The notes under the pieces: generated by a model
The model's database searches: none
Seen by the model: the letters and a program-made list of their open reading frames with translations, nothing else
What the model was told of the DNA's origin: nothing
NCBI RefSeq assembly: GCF_900177775.1
Contig: NZ_FXWH01000001.1
Location: 1,240,001 to 1,304,000, forward strand
From: Pseudidiomarina planktonica
Lineage (GTDB): Bacteria; Pseudomonadota; Gammaproteobacteria; Enterobacterales; Alteromonadaceae
DNA length: 64,000 nt
Direction of reading: 5' to 3'
Part shown: positions 9,316 through 18,305 of the stretch, in pieces
How the letters are laid out: each line of letters starts with the position of its first letter
How positions within the stretch are numbered: the first letter of the stretch is position 1
Program-made: the position numbers and the translations under genes

Positions 9316-9651
9316 ATGAAAACAGATGATATTGGTTCTAACTCGGAATACACAGAAGAAGCATTTACGGCTGAACAAGTTGGCGAGTTATCCGGCGACG
9401 TTTTACTTGATTTTGGTGCGCCGTGGTGTGGGCACTGTCAGGCTGCAAGTTTCGCGATAAAGGAGGCCGTAGCTGAACATTCAGAACTGCGTCATATTAA
9501 AATATATGACGGCAAGGGCAAACCACTTGGTCGTGCGTTCAAGGTAAAGCTTTGGCCCACGTTGATCCTTCTGCGTGATGGTAATGAAGTGGATCGTTTA
9601 GTGAGGCCATCAAGTGCTGACGAAGTTCGTCAATTAGTTTCAACAAGTTAA
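9316..9651 (+). CDS. Thioredoxin-family protein, CGHC active site
   Basis: 111 residues with the thioredoxin fold: LLDFGAPWCGHC (redox cysteines 38 and 41) and the cis-proline loop LWPTLILLRDG. The active site is CGHC, as in disulphide isomerases and several thioredoxin-like proteins, rather than the CGPC of housekeeping thioredoxin. No signal peptide is present, so it should act in the cytoplasm. A GGAG ribosome site lies eight bases upstream. It probably forms a two-gene unit with the cupin gene. Confidence 0.85.
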   Translation: MKTDDIGSNSEYTEEAFTAEQVGELSGDVLLDFGAPWCGHCQAASFAIKEAVAEHSELRHIKIYDGKGKPLGRAFKVKLWPTLILLRDGNEVDRLVRPSSADEVRQLVSTS

Positions 9652-9698
9652 CTAAAAGCTGCGGACAAGCCAGCGTATTAATTGGCAGCACCCAGATG

Positions 9699-10073
9699 CT
9701 ATTGGTTAATCAATGTTGACTGAACCCGACATAGTATCGATTCCGGCAACCACTTCCCTTTGGCTATTCGGTCTGTAACGAGCTTCTTATATCGCTCTGG
9801 GCTTGGTGGCTTTCGATATTGATGACGCTTTTTGTTGCAGTACCTGCAGGCAGCTACAATGTTTGAATGCTCATTCCCGCCACCATCACTTTTAGCTTTG
9901 AGGTGTTCCGCAGTGCATTGCAGCCCGTGCGCTTGCTTTGTGCTGAGATTATAGCTTTGTGAAAATTCATCTTGATTGGCTGAGTGCCACATGGGAAGCC
10001 CACAATAAAAACAGCGGTTGTTTTGCTTGGTTGCGGAACGTAGGCGATTTTTCTGAATTACTTTTGAGACCAT
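9699..10073 (-). CDS. HNH endonuclease-domain protein
   Basis: 124 residues. Two CxxC pairs (Cys21/Cys24 and Cys76/Cys79) would bind structural zinc. Between them are CTAEHL (Glu56, His57), a glycine-rich DGGGNEH turn and N...CN, the standard HNH layout. Likely a DNA nuclease or nickase. It stands alone, pointing left, upstream of the PD-(D/E)XK gene. It has a good GGAG ribosome site. It is probably part of a defence or mobile-element gene group, but no partner ATPase is next to it on the same strand. Confidence 0.8.
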   Translation of the reverse strand: MVSKVIQKNRLRSATKQNNRCFYCGLPMWHSANQDEFSQSYNLSTKQAHGLQCTAEHLKAKSDGGGNEHSNIVAACRYCNKKRHQYRKPPSPERYKKLVTDRIAKGKWLPESILCRVQSTLINQ

Positions 10074-10415
10074 TACGGCTCTCCTCTGATTAATTAGGGA
10101 AAGTCCGTATTAGTCTTAGACTAGGGACGGCAGACATAACTTTAAGTCATATCCAAATCTAAATGAGTTAGCTTCGCTAGCCATCTTCGTTTTTTAAGTT
10201 AATCGCATCATAAAATCTTTTCAAGAGAAATATTCTCCCTGAAACTCAATTTCAAATTGTAGTGAAGAACTACACAAGGTAGGTACCAGATAAGTACGTA
10301 GGTGTATTTCATTCAAAAACCAATGTAAGCATAAGGTTAAGATGTTGCTTTACGGTTATAAATTAATCAGATACTGTTGAACGAATTTCGTACAGCACCA
10401 AGGAACGGTTATCTC
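10074..10415. other. Intergenic promoter region between divergent nuclease genes
   Basis: About 340 bases, AT-rich, between the HNH gene and the start of the large PD-(D/E)XK gene. I see no ORF or RNA gene. It should contain both promoters. Confidence 0.5.
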
Positions 10416-12260
10416 ATGAAACTATCCAGTGTCCTAACCAGTGTTAATCAAATCGAAAAGTCTAAGTTTGTTAACTTTCTAGATCGAGTTTGTACTGAGG
10501 CCAGTACGCGCGACAAAGAGTTAGCGAAACGCATTAGCGCCATGGATGGCGAAATCAAAAATGCATCGAGCGGTGAAGTCACACAGTTGTTTCGTTTATC
10601 GCAGCCCTTGCTTAAACGAGAGGTAAAACGCCAGCTTGCACTTAGCGGAGCGCAAGCCTCGTTGCTGGTAAATATTCTAAGTAGAGACGGTAATTGCGTA
10701 GCACGAATTTCTTGGATTGAGCAGTTATATGCTCAGGAATGGTCTGCTATTGATGAACATGCCAAGGCTCTTTTAGAAAGGCTTAAATTAGGGTCTGAGC
10801 CTGATCGTTTTGATGAAACTAAACGATTGTCTATCTACTTCTCCTGCTTGAAAGAAGCCCACCATAACGATGAACGAATAAATCGCGAGGCAAAAATAAC
10901 AGATGAAGAGCGGGGCATTCTTAACGTGCTTGCTCATCAACTGGATGTGACTGCAGAAGATAGAGTTGCAGTAGAGCACCTGGTGAATCCAATTGAAAAG
11001 ACTGGTGTACAGAATTGTTTGAATCAGTTGCGTGAGATTGGTTTGTTATTCGTCAGCAAGAAACTACAAACCGTTTATGTGCCTGATGAAATAGTGTCGA
11101 TGCTTCACCAAATTCAAGGCAAGCAAGTTGCTGATAAGCACTTGCTGAGAATTCTTCGTACATTCTCTGACGCCGAACTATCAAACATTTTGAAGTATCA
11201 CGATAAACGGATCCGCGGTGTGGAACGGAACGATAAAATTGAAACGGTATTTAAAATGGGTCTTTCGGTCAGCGATATTTTGACTAAGGATCTGCATAAT
11301 GAAAAATCTAACGTTAATGAGAAGAAAGAGCGCCTAAAGCAATTAATTGACGATCTTCAACTTAATCTGGATAAGTTAGGCACGACGTTGGAAGAACGCT
11401 GTGAGCTAATTATTAACTCTTTGAATACCTCCACCGAGCGTGAGTTTAATATTCTCTCTGCGGCTGGTTACAAGTCGCTCTACGAAGCGTTAGAGCAGCA
11501 TGTGTCAGGACTAACTAAAAAGTTGCGCGAAGAGTTTGAATTAGAAGAGAACCTGGAAGTTGATGTCGAACGATTGCGCGCCTTATCTATAACGCCTTAC
11601 GACATCCTTTATATGCTAACGAACGATGAAGTGAAGTCGTTGAAAACCTCAATGGCTATTACGCGTCGGGGCGATGCTCGGCAATTGATCATTGAGTCTT
11701 TTGCAAACGCCACAGACAAGTTAATTGAAAACTATGATGCGCTTGCAAAACGAGATTTGGCAACTCTGAAAAAACACAATATAGATATTGCAGAGGCTGA
11801 AATTGGCGTCAAATTTGAAGAAGTAACCAAAGCCATATTTGAGGAGTTGGGCTTGGATGTAGATGAAGATTTGCGCCGCTCAATCAATACCGCCAAAGAC
11901 CAAGCTGACATCCTGATATCACTGAGCGAAGACGACGTCATTATTGGTGAAGCTAAAACCTGTAAAAGTGGTGACTTCGCGAAATATTCAACCACATCAC
12001 GACAAGTTAAAGCGTATGCAAATCGTTGTGAGAGCTTCGGCAAGCGCGTAGCTCAAGTACTCATTATTGCACCAACATTCTCAACAGACTTCGTCGAATC
12101 CGCGCAAATGGATACTGAAGTGAATATCTCACTTCTTGAAGCCGCAGGACTCAAGAAAATACTAGAAGCTTTCAAGTCACGACGTAACCCAAACTTTAGC
12201 GCCAAATTACTTACTAAAGGTGGGCTGTTGAAGGCGGATTTGATTGCTAAGACGATTTAG
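10416..12260 (+). CDS. Large protein with C-terminal PD-(D/E)XK nuclease domain
   Basis: About 614 residues from the ATG at 10416 (AAGGAA ten bases upstream; the in-frame TTG at 10377 has no ribosome site). The first 450 residues are predicted helical and match no family I recognise. One stretch (ERNDKIETVFKMGLSVSDIL) looks like a small helical DNA-binding module. Near residue 500 comes a nuclease core: QADILIS, IIGEAK with the catalytic Glu-x-Lys (Glu about 512), then SRQVKAYA, the Q-x3-Y helix of Mrr-type enzymes. It likely cleaves nucleic acid. It is followed 23 bases later by the zinc-ribbon gene, probably in one transcript. Confidence 0.75.
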   Translation: MKLSSVLTSVNQIEKSKFVNFLDRVCTEASTRDKELAKRISAMDGEIKNASSGEVTQLFRLSQPLLKREVKRQLALSGAQASLLVNILSRDGNCVARISWIEQLYAQEWSAIDEHAKALLERLKLGSEPDRFDETKRLSIYFSCLKEAHHNDERINREAKITDEERGILNVLAHQLDVTAEDRVAVEHLVNPIEKTGVQNCLNQLREIGLLFVSKKLQTVYVPDEIVSMLHQIQGKQVADKHLLRILRTFSDAELSNILKYHDKRIRGVERNDKIETVFKMGLSVSDILTKDLHNEKSNVNEKKERLKQLIDDLQLNLDKLGTTLEERCELIINSLNTSTEREFNILSAAGYKSLYEALEQHVSGLTKKLREEFELEENLEVDVERLRALSITPYDILYMLTNDEVKSLKTSMAITRRGDARQLIIESFANATDKLIENYDALAKRDLATLKKHNIDIAEAEIGVKFEEVTKAIFEELGLDVDEDLRRSINTAKDQADILISLSEDDVIIGEAKTCKSGDFAKYSTTSRQVKAYANRCESFGKRVAQVLIIAPTFSTDFVESAQMDTEVNISLLEAAGLKKILEAFKSRRNPNFSAKLLTKGGLLKADLIAKTI

Positions 12261-12283
12261 AACTCATAAAAAAGGAGAGCCAT

Positions 12284-12796
12284 ATGGGCATTTTATTTAT
12301 TCTACTTTGGATAACTTGTGGTTTCATTGCTGCAGGAATAGCGTCTGGACGTAACCATAATGCCGGAGTTTGGTTTGTAATAGGCGCACTATTTGGTGTG
12401 TTCGGGCTTATAGGCGCTTTTTTACTACCAGACAAAAGCAAATCCGCTGAGAAATCGGCTACTGCTCCAAATACCTCTGATATAGAAAACCAAACACGAA
12501 CTTGTCCTTTCTGCGCTGAAGAAATAAAAGCAAAAGCAGTAGTGTGTCGATTTTGTGGGAAAGATGTTCCTCCCGTTGAAACACCAAAACAGGAAGCTCC
12601 GATAACCCTAAAAGAATCCGAACTGAGCAAGTTGAAGTCAGAAGTAGGAGAGGATGCAGTACAGTTATCTAGCAAAGACGCTCAAGCCTGGCATTGTGTC
12701 TGTGGTAGCACCAATAGCTTAGAAATTAAAAACTGTGGAGAGTGTAAGCGTAACCGAGATTTCGTACTGGCTAATTATAAATTACGATCGTTATAA
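12284..12796 (+). CDS. Membrane protein with two zinc ribbons
   Basis: 170 residues. Two hydrophobic segments (about 2-19 and 27-46) are followed by a linker and a treble-clef zinc ribbon CPFCAEE...CRFCGK (about 73-92). A second cysteine cluster HCVCG...NCGECKRN (about 128-146) lies near the C-terminus. The N-terminal type is widespread in uncharacterised bacterial zinc-ribbon proteins. It has an AAGGAG ribosome site 23 bases after the PD-(D/E)XK stop codon, so the two are likely co-expressed. It may anchor or sense something for that protein; this is inference. Confidence 0.75.
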   Translation: MGILFILLWITCGFIAAGIASGRNHNAGVWFVIGALFGVFGLIGAFLLPDKSKSAEKSATAPNTSDIENQTRTCPFCAEEIKAKAVVCRFCGKDVPPVETPKQEAPITLKESELSKLKSEVGEDAVQLSSKDAQAWHCVCGSTNSLEIKNCGECKRNRDFVLANYKLRSL

Positions 12797-12910
12797 AAGA
12801 TAAATTCTTTTTTTTAATGATTAGAACAAGAACTGCGTTAAGTCCGGTTTAAGCGGTACTTTTTCGGGGTAAATCTGCCCAGTATATATTATCAACAACT
12901 TGAAAAGGAT

Positions 12911-15673
12911 GTGAGTTTGGATAAAGAATTTGCGAGAGGGTCTCAGTGGAGAAGATGGGACCTACAGGTGCAAACCATTCTTGATGACGGCTATATTGAA
13001 CTCAAAGATTATGCAGGAGAGTTGAAAGCTTCTCATCCGGATGAGTGGGCGGCTTTTATTGCTTATGCTGGAACGGAGGAAGAAGTTCTAAAGCACGATT
13101 CCAAATCTTATTTTTTTACTGATCCAGCAGACAATGAAAAGGTTCGGGCGAAGAATTATGCAAGGACATTTATAGGATTTTTAGAAGCTTTCCAAAAAGA
13201 AGAAGTTTGCATAGCAATTACCGACCATAATTATAACCATCCTCACCTGTTAGATGCACTGTTGGATGCATCGAGAGATAGTTTAGTAAATGTTATCGGC
13301 GGAGTTGAAATTAATGTACAAGGCGTTCATATTCTTGCTTTATTTGATCAGCCTATTTATGGAAAAGGTAGCTTCTCTGAGGGAATAACTACTTTTTTAT
13401 CTAAGATTGATGTGGATAGTAAGGAAACCAAAGGTTCACTGACAGTCTCGAATAAATCTTACACCGAAGTTTTACGAAGAGTCGAAGAGCATCACGGTAT
13501 AATTATATATCCACACTGCAATAGCGATAATGGTCTTTTTCAAGAACGAGGAAGAACAGATAGAACTCACTTAGGAGATCAATTCAATCATCAAGAATTC
13601 AATATACTCCAAGGGAGAAGCAAGTTAGGTGGCGATAAACTCGCAGCATATATTGAGAGCAAGTCATCCGATTTAAGATCAGGTTATTGTTATACAACTG
13701 CTACAGATGCGAGATGTTTGAGAGATATTCTTGCTCCTGATGAACTAGGAAATTATACATGGATTAAGGCCGACCCTACGTTTGATGGGCTAAGGCAAAT
13801 AATGTTCGAACCCTCACGAATTGCGATTCAAGGTAACCTTCCAGAGGATAAAGCAGGCTATCAGGTAATTGATAGAGTGGAGATATCGAATGACCTTATT
13901 TTAAATTCGAGCTTACTGTTAAATACAAATATGAGTTCAATCATTGGTGGCCGTTCAACAGGGAAGTCGGTGCTGCTTACGGCTATCGCGCAAAATCTTA
14001 AGACGGAAAAACCAATTAATTTTTCCCATAAGCCAGAGTACGGGAGCTTTGTTCGGAAAATAGCGGCATCTATCAAAGTAATTTGGAAGGATGGGGAGGT
14101 TAATAATGATAGAGAGATTGAGTTCTTTCAACAAGGCTATATGTATGACCTCGCAACAGACGGTAAGAAGCTCAGTGAATTGGTTCAGGATATTTTAAGA
14201 ATAAAAGGTAAAAGTAACTTTTTAGAATCTTATTTTGCAAAAAAAAGTGATCTTAGAAAATCAATATCATCAAGCATCAACGATCTATTTCAAGTTATAT
14301 CAGATATTTCTAGGCGTTCGACACTTTTATCTGAAAAGGGCGACCGTAAAGGTGTTGAGGACGAGATATATAGGTTAAATGATAAGCTCAAGGAGCTTGA
14401 CAGTCTGTCATTAACTGAAGATGAGAGAGTGAATTACGGGCTGCATAAAAAAATCATTGAAGCGTCAACTAAGCTGCTGGATCAGTTAGGTAAAGACATA
14501 TCACAGATGGAACGGTTGAAAGAGACTTCTCCAATTCGTCATGATTTTGTTTATGAGTTTTCAACGTTATCTACAGATCTCCGGGAGGAAATGGCTAATA
14601 TTTATGACTCGGTAAAAGATGAAGTAGAAACAAATTGGCGGGGTCGTATAGAAAGTAAGCTAAGTTCATTAAACGAGAAAGTAGTTGCAGAAAAAAAGAA
14701 GATAATAGAATCTCAAACCAATTCAGATTATATTAAGGCCGATAAAGCATATAAAAACTCGACTCAACTTAAAGAAATACAGGACCGTATAAAAATTCAG
14801 ACTAATGCATTAAATGAGATTGAATCAATAACTCAGGAATTTTCTGAATTAGAGAAGCAAAGGGAAAATTTGATTTCCAAAATTATATCTAGTCATAGTG
14901 AGTATTTCTCTGTGACCGGAAATTTGTTACCTACTTTATCTGATAGTCAAGATGGTCTCGATATTAATGCGGACTCTAATTTTAATGGAGAACGCTACAG
15001 GAGTATTCTTGAAGGTGCACTCAATCTTCAAAGTACGTCAAGTCGTCAGTTAGCTGATTTTGAATATCAGAGTCACGAGCAGTATATAATAAATTTGGAA
15101 CAATTATTGGAAGGCTTACTCGCTGACAAATTGACTCTGAAAGGCGGGTACACACCACAGTCTTTAGCGACTACTCTTCTTACAGAATGTTTTTACGAGC
15201 TTTCTTATGATCTTGTATACGAAGACGATAACTTTAAACTGATGTCAGATGGCAAAAAAGCATTTGTTGTATTAAAGCTGTTGCTGGACTTTAGCGATAA
15301 AAAATGTCCTATACTCATTGATCAGCCTGAAGATGATTTAGATAACAGGGCTATATATCTCGATTTGGTTCAGTATTTAAAAAAGAAAAAAATTCAACGA
15401 CAAATAATTGTTGCTACTCATAATCCTAATATAGTCGTGGGCTCTGATAGTGAATTGGTAATTGTCGCGAACCAGCATGGTATCAAAAATGAAAATATGG
15501 AATCCAAAAAGTTTGCTTATAAATCAGGTAGCCTAGAAAATTCTATGCCTATTGATTTAGCTAATCCCATTGTTCTTGAATCGCAAGGTATTAGACAACA
15601 CGTATGTGTGATTTTAGAGGGTGGAGATGCAGCATTTAGATTGAGAGAAAAGAAGTATGATTTGTTGGTTTAA
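12911..15673 (+). CDS. TrlF-type PHP domain/ABC-like ATPase, altered PHP site
   Basis: 920 residues. The first 300 form a PHP-type domain with TDHN (105-106), GGVEIN, PHCN (His202) and TDAR (Asp266). The rest is an SMC/RecN-like ATPase: Walker A GGRSTGKS (346-353), a long coiled-coil region (about 430-660), SDGKKA as the signature-like motif, Walker B ILID (Asp804) with QPEDDLD, and ATHN as the switch. The order matches TrlF-family proteins, thought to act in phage defence. Where PHP enzymes have DLHxH this protein has DLQVQT, and the last His of SDAH is Arg. The GTG lies only two bases from AAGG; a TTG at 12917 has better spacing. Confidence 0.82.
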   Translation: MSLDKEFARGSQWRRWDLQVQTILDDGYIELKDYAGELKASHPDEWAAFIAYAGTEEEVLKHDSKSYFFTDPADNEKVRAKNYARTFIGFLEAFQKEEVCIAITDHNYNHPHLLDALLDASRDSLVNVIGGVEINVQGVHILALFDQPIYGKGSFSEGITTFLSKIDVDSKETKGSLTVSNKSYTEVLRRVEEHHGIIIYPHCNSDNGLFQERGRTDRTHLGDQFNHQEFNILQGRSKLGGDKLAAYIESKSSDLRSGYCYTTATDARCLRDILAPDELGNYTWIKADPTFDGLRQIMFEPSRIAIQGNLPEDKAGYQVIDRVEISNDLILNSSLLLNTNMSSIIGGRSTGKSVLLTAIAQNLKTEKPINFSHKPEYGSFVRKIAASIKVIWKDGEVNNDREIEFFQQGYMYDLATDGKKLSELVQDILRIKGKSNFLESYFAKKSDLRKSISSSINDLFQVISDISRRSTLLSEKGDRKGVEDEIYRLNDKLKELDSLSLTEDERVNYGLHKKIIEASTKLLDQLGKDISQMERLKETSPIRHDFVYEFSTLSTDLREEMANIYDSVKDEVETNWRGRIESKLSSLNEKVVAEKKKIIESQTNSDYIKADKAYKNSTQLKEIQDRIKIQTNALNEIESITQEFSELEKQRENLISKIISSHSEYFSVTGNLLPTLSDSQDGLDINADSNFNGERYRSILEGALNLQSTSSRQLADFEYQSHEQYIINLEQLLEGLLADKLTLKGGYTPQSLATTLLTECFYELSYDLVYEDDNFKLMSDGKKAFVVLKLLLDFSDKKCPILIDQPEDDLDNRAIYLDLVQYLKKKKIQRQIIVATHNPNIVVGSDSELVIVANQHGIKNENMESKKFAYKSGSLENSMPIDLANPIVLESQGIRQHVCVILEGGDAAFRLREKKYDLLV

Positions 15674-15767
15674 ATTCAAGGTATAGATATTCGTAGGTTA
15701 TTTGTAACGAATATAGTTTATTCGTTATGTCTATTTTTAAAATTCTAAAGTGCACGTGAGATCTTAC

Positions 15768-16580
15768 ATGGATTCAATTTTTTATGGAATATCTAATATA
15801 CCAAATGTTGTTTGGAGTGCAGTGATTGCATCCTTATTAACATTTTTGGGTGTTTTGTGGACAAATAAAGGAAATGAGAGGAGGCAAGCTGCGTTATTGG
15901 CACATGAGGAAATCCGACTTAAAGCAGAGCAAAAGCTGTCATTAAAAAAAGATGTTTTCTTAGCGTTAGCGGGATCTTTTGCAAACGTATTGGGTATCAT
16001 TCCTAATTTAATGAATCTGAATGTAACTGGTAAAGACATAAATGAGCAAATTGGGGATCATAGCGCTATTGTAGCTAGGACATATTTATCAGCAAGGGAA
16101 AGCACGGTTGCAGAAATATTGAAGTACTCCTCAGCTGTAGCGGAAACGTACCTTAGTTTATTAAGGCCTAGGGATGCTCTTTTAGATCACAAGAGGGCTA
16201 TAGAAATATATCAGGAGACGATCGATCAGGCTAATGAGGAGAAGGATCGGATAATTTCTATTATGAAAGAATTCAATCTTCAAGGAAGACAAGAAGAGGC
16301 AATGTTTAACTATTTAAATGAAAGCTACGAAAATCAAGAAAAAATAATTGAAGAGAGCTATGCCTCGCAAAATGAACAGCAGGGTATTCTTAAAGGACTT
16401 CACAGGGAGTATTGTCAACGATGCATCTCTGAGCATGGAAGGCTCCTTCTATTGCTACCACCGGTTACTATTGCGTTGAGAAAAGAACTTGAGAATGATG
16501 ATGATTCTCAGGTTTTTATAAATGCAATCAATGAATCCGTTCAGCGAATGAAGTTATCTTTTGAGCAGTTACTTAATTAG
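15768..16580 (+). CDS. Membrane-anchored helical protein of unknown function
   Basis: About 270 residues. One membrane segment (about residues 8-30) is followed by a basic stretch and long amphipathic helices rich in Glu, Gln and Lys, with likely coiled coil around 140-205. I recognise no family. It lies 94 bases after the PHP-ATPase in the same direction and shares its low GC content, so it may be a partner. The frame also opens at a GTG (15750); the ATG at 15768 has a weak GAG upstream. Confidence 0.62.
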   Translation: MDSIFYGISNIPNVVWSAVIASLLTFLGVLWTNKGNERRQAALLAHEEIRLKAEQKLSLKKDVFLALAGSFANVLGIIPNLMNLNVTGKDINEQIGDHSAIVARTYLSARESTVAEILKYSSAVAETYLSLLRPRDALLDHKRAIEIYQETIDQANEEKDRIISIMKEFNLQGRQEEAMFNYLNESYENQEKIIEESYASQNEQQGILKGLHREYCQRCISEHGRLLLLLPPVTIALRKELENDDDSQVFINAINESVQRMKLSFEQLLN

Positions 16581-16750
16581 ATAGTATATAAAGTACCATT
16601 ATTGGACAAATGTTTAGTAAAACAGGGTGTTTATTTCGATTATCGTTCCTATTCCGAAGATAAATGTTCCGCATTGGAAACGAAGAGGTTATAAACATAT
16701 CGAGTACTGAACGAATGGAAGATCAGTAGAAAAAAGGAAAGGCATTCAAA

Positions 16751-16827
<77 letters not shown>

Positions 16828-16866
16828 ACTATGGGGCTGGAATGTTCGCGAATGCGAACGGCCGCT

Positions 16867-16895
16867 ATATTAGTCATTCACACTGCCGCCCGCAA
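16867..16895 (-). promoter_or_regulatory. Probable sigma-70 promoter for tRNA-Val
   Basis: On the minus strand, TTGCGG (16895-16890) and TAATAT (16872-16867) are separated by 17 bases and followed by a GC-rich discriminator (AGCGGCC), as at stringently controlled stable-RNA promoters. The expected start is about 33 bases before the mature tRNA. A GTTCGC/GCGAAC hairpin (16844-16859) lies in the leader. Confidence 0.6.
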
Positions 16896-16951
16896 GTGTT
16901 TTTTGCCCCGCACGGCCGTAAACGGGGCTTAAGCGTTTACTTGCTGAGCAA

Positions 16952-18205
16952 TTAGGCAAAAGCATGGCTCAGCAGGCCGCCAGTTAGCCAAATTACGGCA
17001 ATTAGCGACAAGCTATTCATTAATTTATCTTTCCAGGAAGAGCCACCGCCGTGGTCATGATCGTGATGTTCATGGCCCTGGCGTTGTTTCCACCACATAT
17101 AAATTAATGGTGCTGACAACAGCAGCAGAATTATATTCAGTACAAAGCCGTAGTTCAGCTGAAAGTGCTGTTGTTCAGCAGGTGATGACCAGGCGCTGGG
17201 GTCGGGCAGCATGTCCAGAGCTACCAGGCCGTAGTGCATGATAATAGCCGCACCTACTAAGCACACGAACAGCATGCCGGTTATGTAAAGTGCCATCTTC
17301 CAGCCGTAGTAGCGGGCGTTAATACGAATTACCGGCAGCACCACTAAGTCGGAGAAGATAAAGGCCATAACACCCGCAAAAGCCACGCCTTCGCCGAACA
17401 GAACGGCGGCCAGCGGAATGTTACCCATAGAGCCAATAAAGGTGAAAAAAGCGGCTACAGGGCCTACCACAGCTTGTTGCAGAACGGCTAAAAAGCCGGG
17501 GTTGGCAGACTGTTCGGTACCAACACCCACAAACAGCCATTCGAAGAAGGCGCTAGGCACAAAGGCAGAAATAATGCCGGCAACGGTAAAGCCTAGCAGT
17601 ACGTCCTGCCATACCATTTGCCATTCCATCACGTACTTATTGCCAACTTTCTGCCAGGTGTCGGACTGCTGTAAACGAGCCATCCAGTGGTCGTCGTCAG
17701 AGTTTTTGTCGCCGTGATCATGGTCGTGCTCGTCGTCGCTGTCGTCTTCCAGCTTGTCGCGTGCACCTTGGGTAAGCTTGTCCGGGCGCGTTACTTTAAT
17801 AAACACCCAGGCCAGCAGAATCAGTAATATGCCACCCACGTATTCGGCCACCACAAACTGCCAGCTTAAGAAAATGGCAATAACAAAACCAAGTTCAATT
17901 ACCAGGTTGGTTGAGGCCAACATAAAGGCCATGGTGGGGGCTAGGGCCGCGCCTTTTTGGAACAAGGCCCGGGTGGTAGAAAGAGCAGCGAAGCTGCAGC
18001 TACTGGAGATAAAGCCAAAGAAGGTACCCAGAGCCATGGGCTTCATGCCGTCGTCGCCCATGGCCGATCGCATCCGTGCGCGGGTAACGAATACTTGTAT
18101 CAGGCTGCTGACTATATAACCCAGCACAAAAGCCCAAAGCGCCATCCAGAAAAAACCAACGCTGGTGTACGCGGCTTCACCCCATTGCTGCAGAAAATCC
18201 GTCAT
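16952..18205 (-). CDS. DUF318/SO_0444-type permease (metal efflux candidate)
   Basis: 417 residues with about ten membrane segments in two halves, each with the small-residue-rich helices of the DUF318 (YraQ/ArsP_2-like) permeases. A cytoplasmic linker near 155-170 is very rich in Asp and His (DDEHDHDHGD), and a second His cluster lies near the C-terminus (GHEHHDHDHG). The length and layout fit the SO_0444 family annotated as Cu/Zn efflux transporters. The His-rich loops suggest metal binding, but the substrate is not proven. A GGAG ribosome site precedes the ATG. Confidence 0.8.
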   Translation of the reverse strand: MTDFLQQWGEAAYTSVGFFWMALWAFVLGYIVSSLIQVFVTRARMRSAMGDDGMKPMALGTFFGFISSSCSFAALSTTRALFQKGAALAPTMAFMLASTNLVIELGFVIAIFLSWQFVVAEYVGGILLILLAWVFIKVTRPDKLTQGARDKLEDDSDDEHDHDHGDKNSDDDHWMARLQQSDTWQKVGNKYVMEWQMVWQDVLLGFTVAGIISAFVPSAFFEWLFVGVGTEQSANPGFLAVLQQAVVGPVAAFFTFIGSMGNIPLAAVLFGEGVAFAGVMAFIFSDLVVLPVIRINARYYGWKMALYITGMLFVCLVGAAIIMHYGLVALDMLPDPSAWSSPAEQQHFQLNYGFVLNIILLLLSAPLIYMWWKQRQGHEHHDHDHGGGSSWKDKLMNSLSLIAVIWLTGGLLSHAFA

Positions 18206-18305
18206 GCTCCATCCTTGTTTCTAGCTAGTGATTGGTTTATCAATAATTAAAACAATGAATTAAGCCTAGACAATTTAATCGGTTTTTCAAAAGAAGTTGG
18301 GTATT

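Noticed and set aside
9699-15673. HNH gene plus ATPase as a Septu (PtuAB) system
   Set aside because: The HNH gene is on the opposite strand, separated by two genes from the ATPase, and the ATPase is a PHP fusion rather than PtuA-like.
4500-16750. Direct repeat of the tRNA-Val 3' end as an attL/attR pair
   Set aside because: I looked for copies of the tRNA 3' sequence in the region to the left and found none that were convincing; a search of a longer region would be needed.
16905-16928. GCCCCG...CGGGGC inverted repeat as a terminator for the permease gene
   Set aside because: The T-run is on the wrong side for the minus-strand gene; read in that direction an A-run follows the stem.
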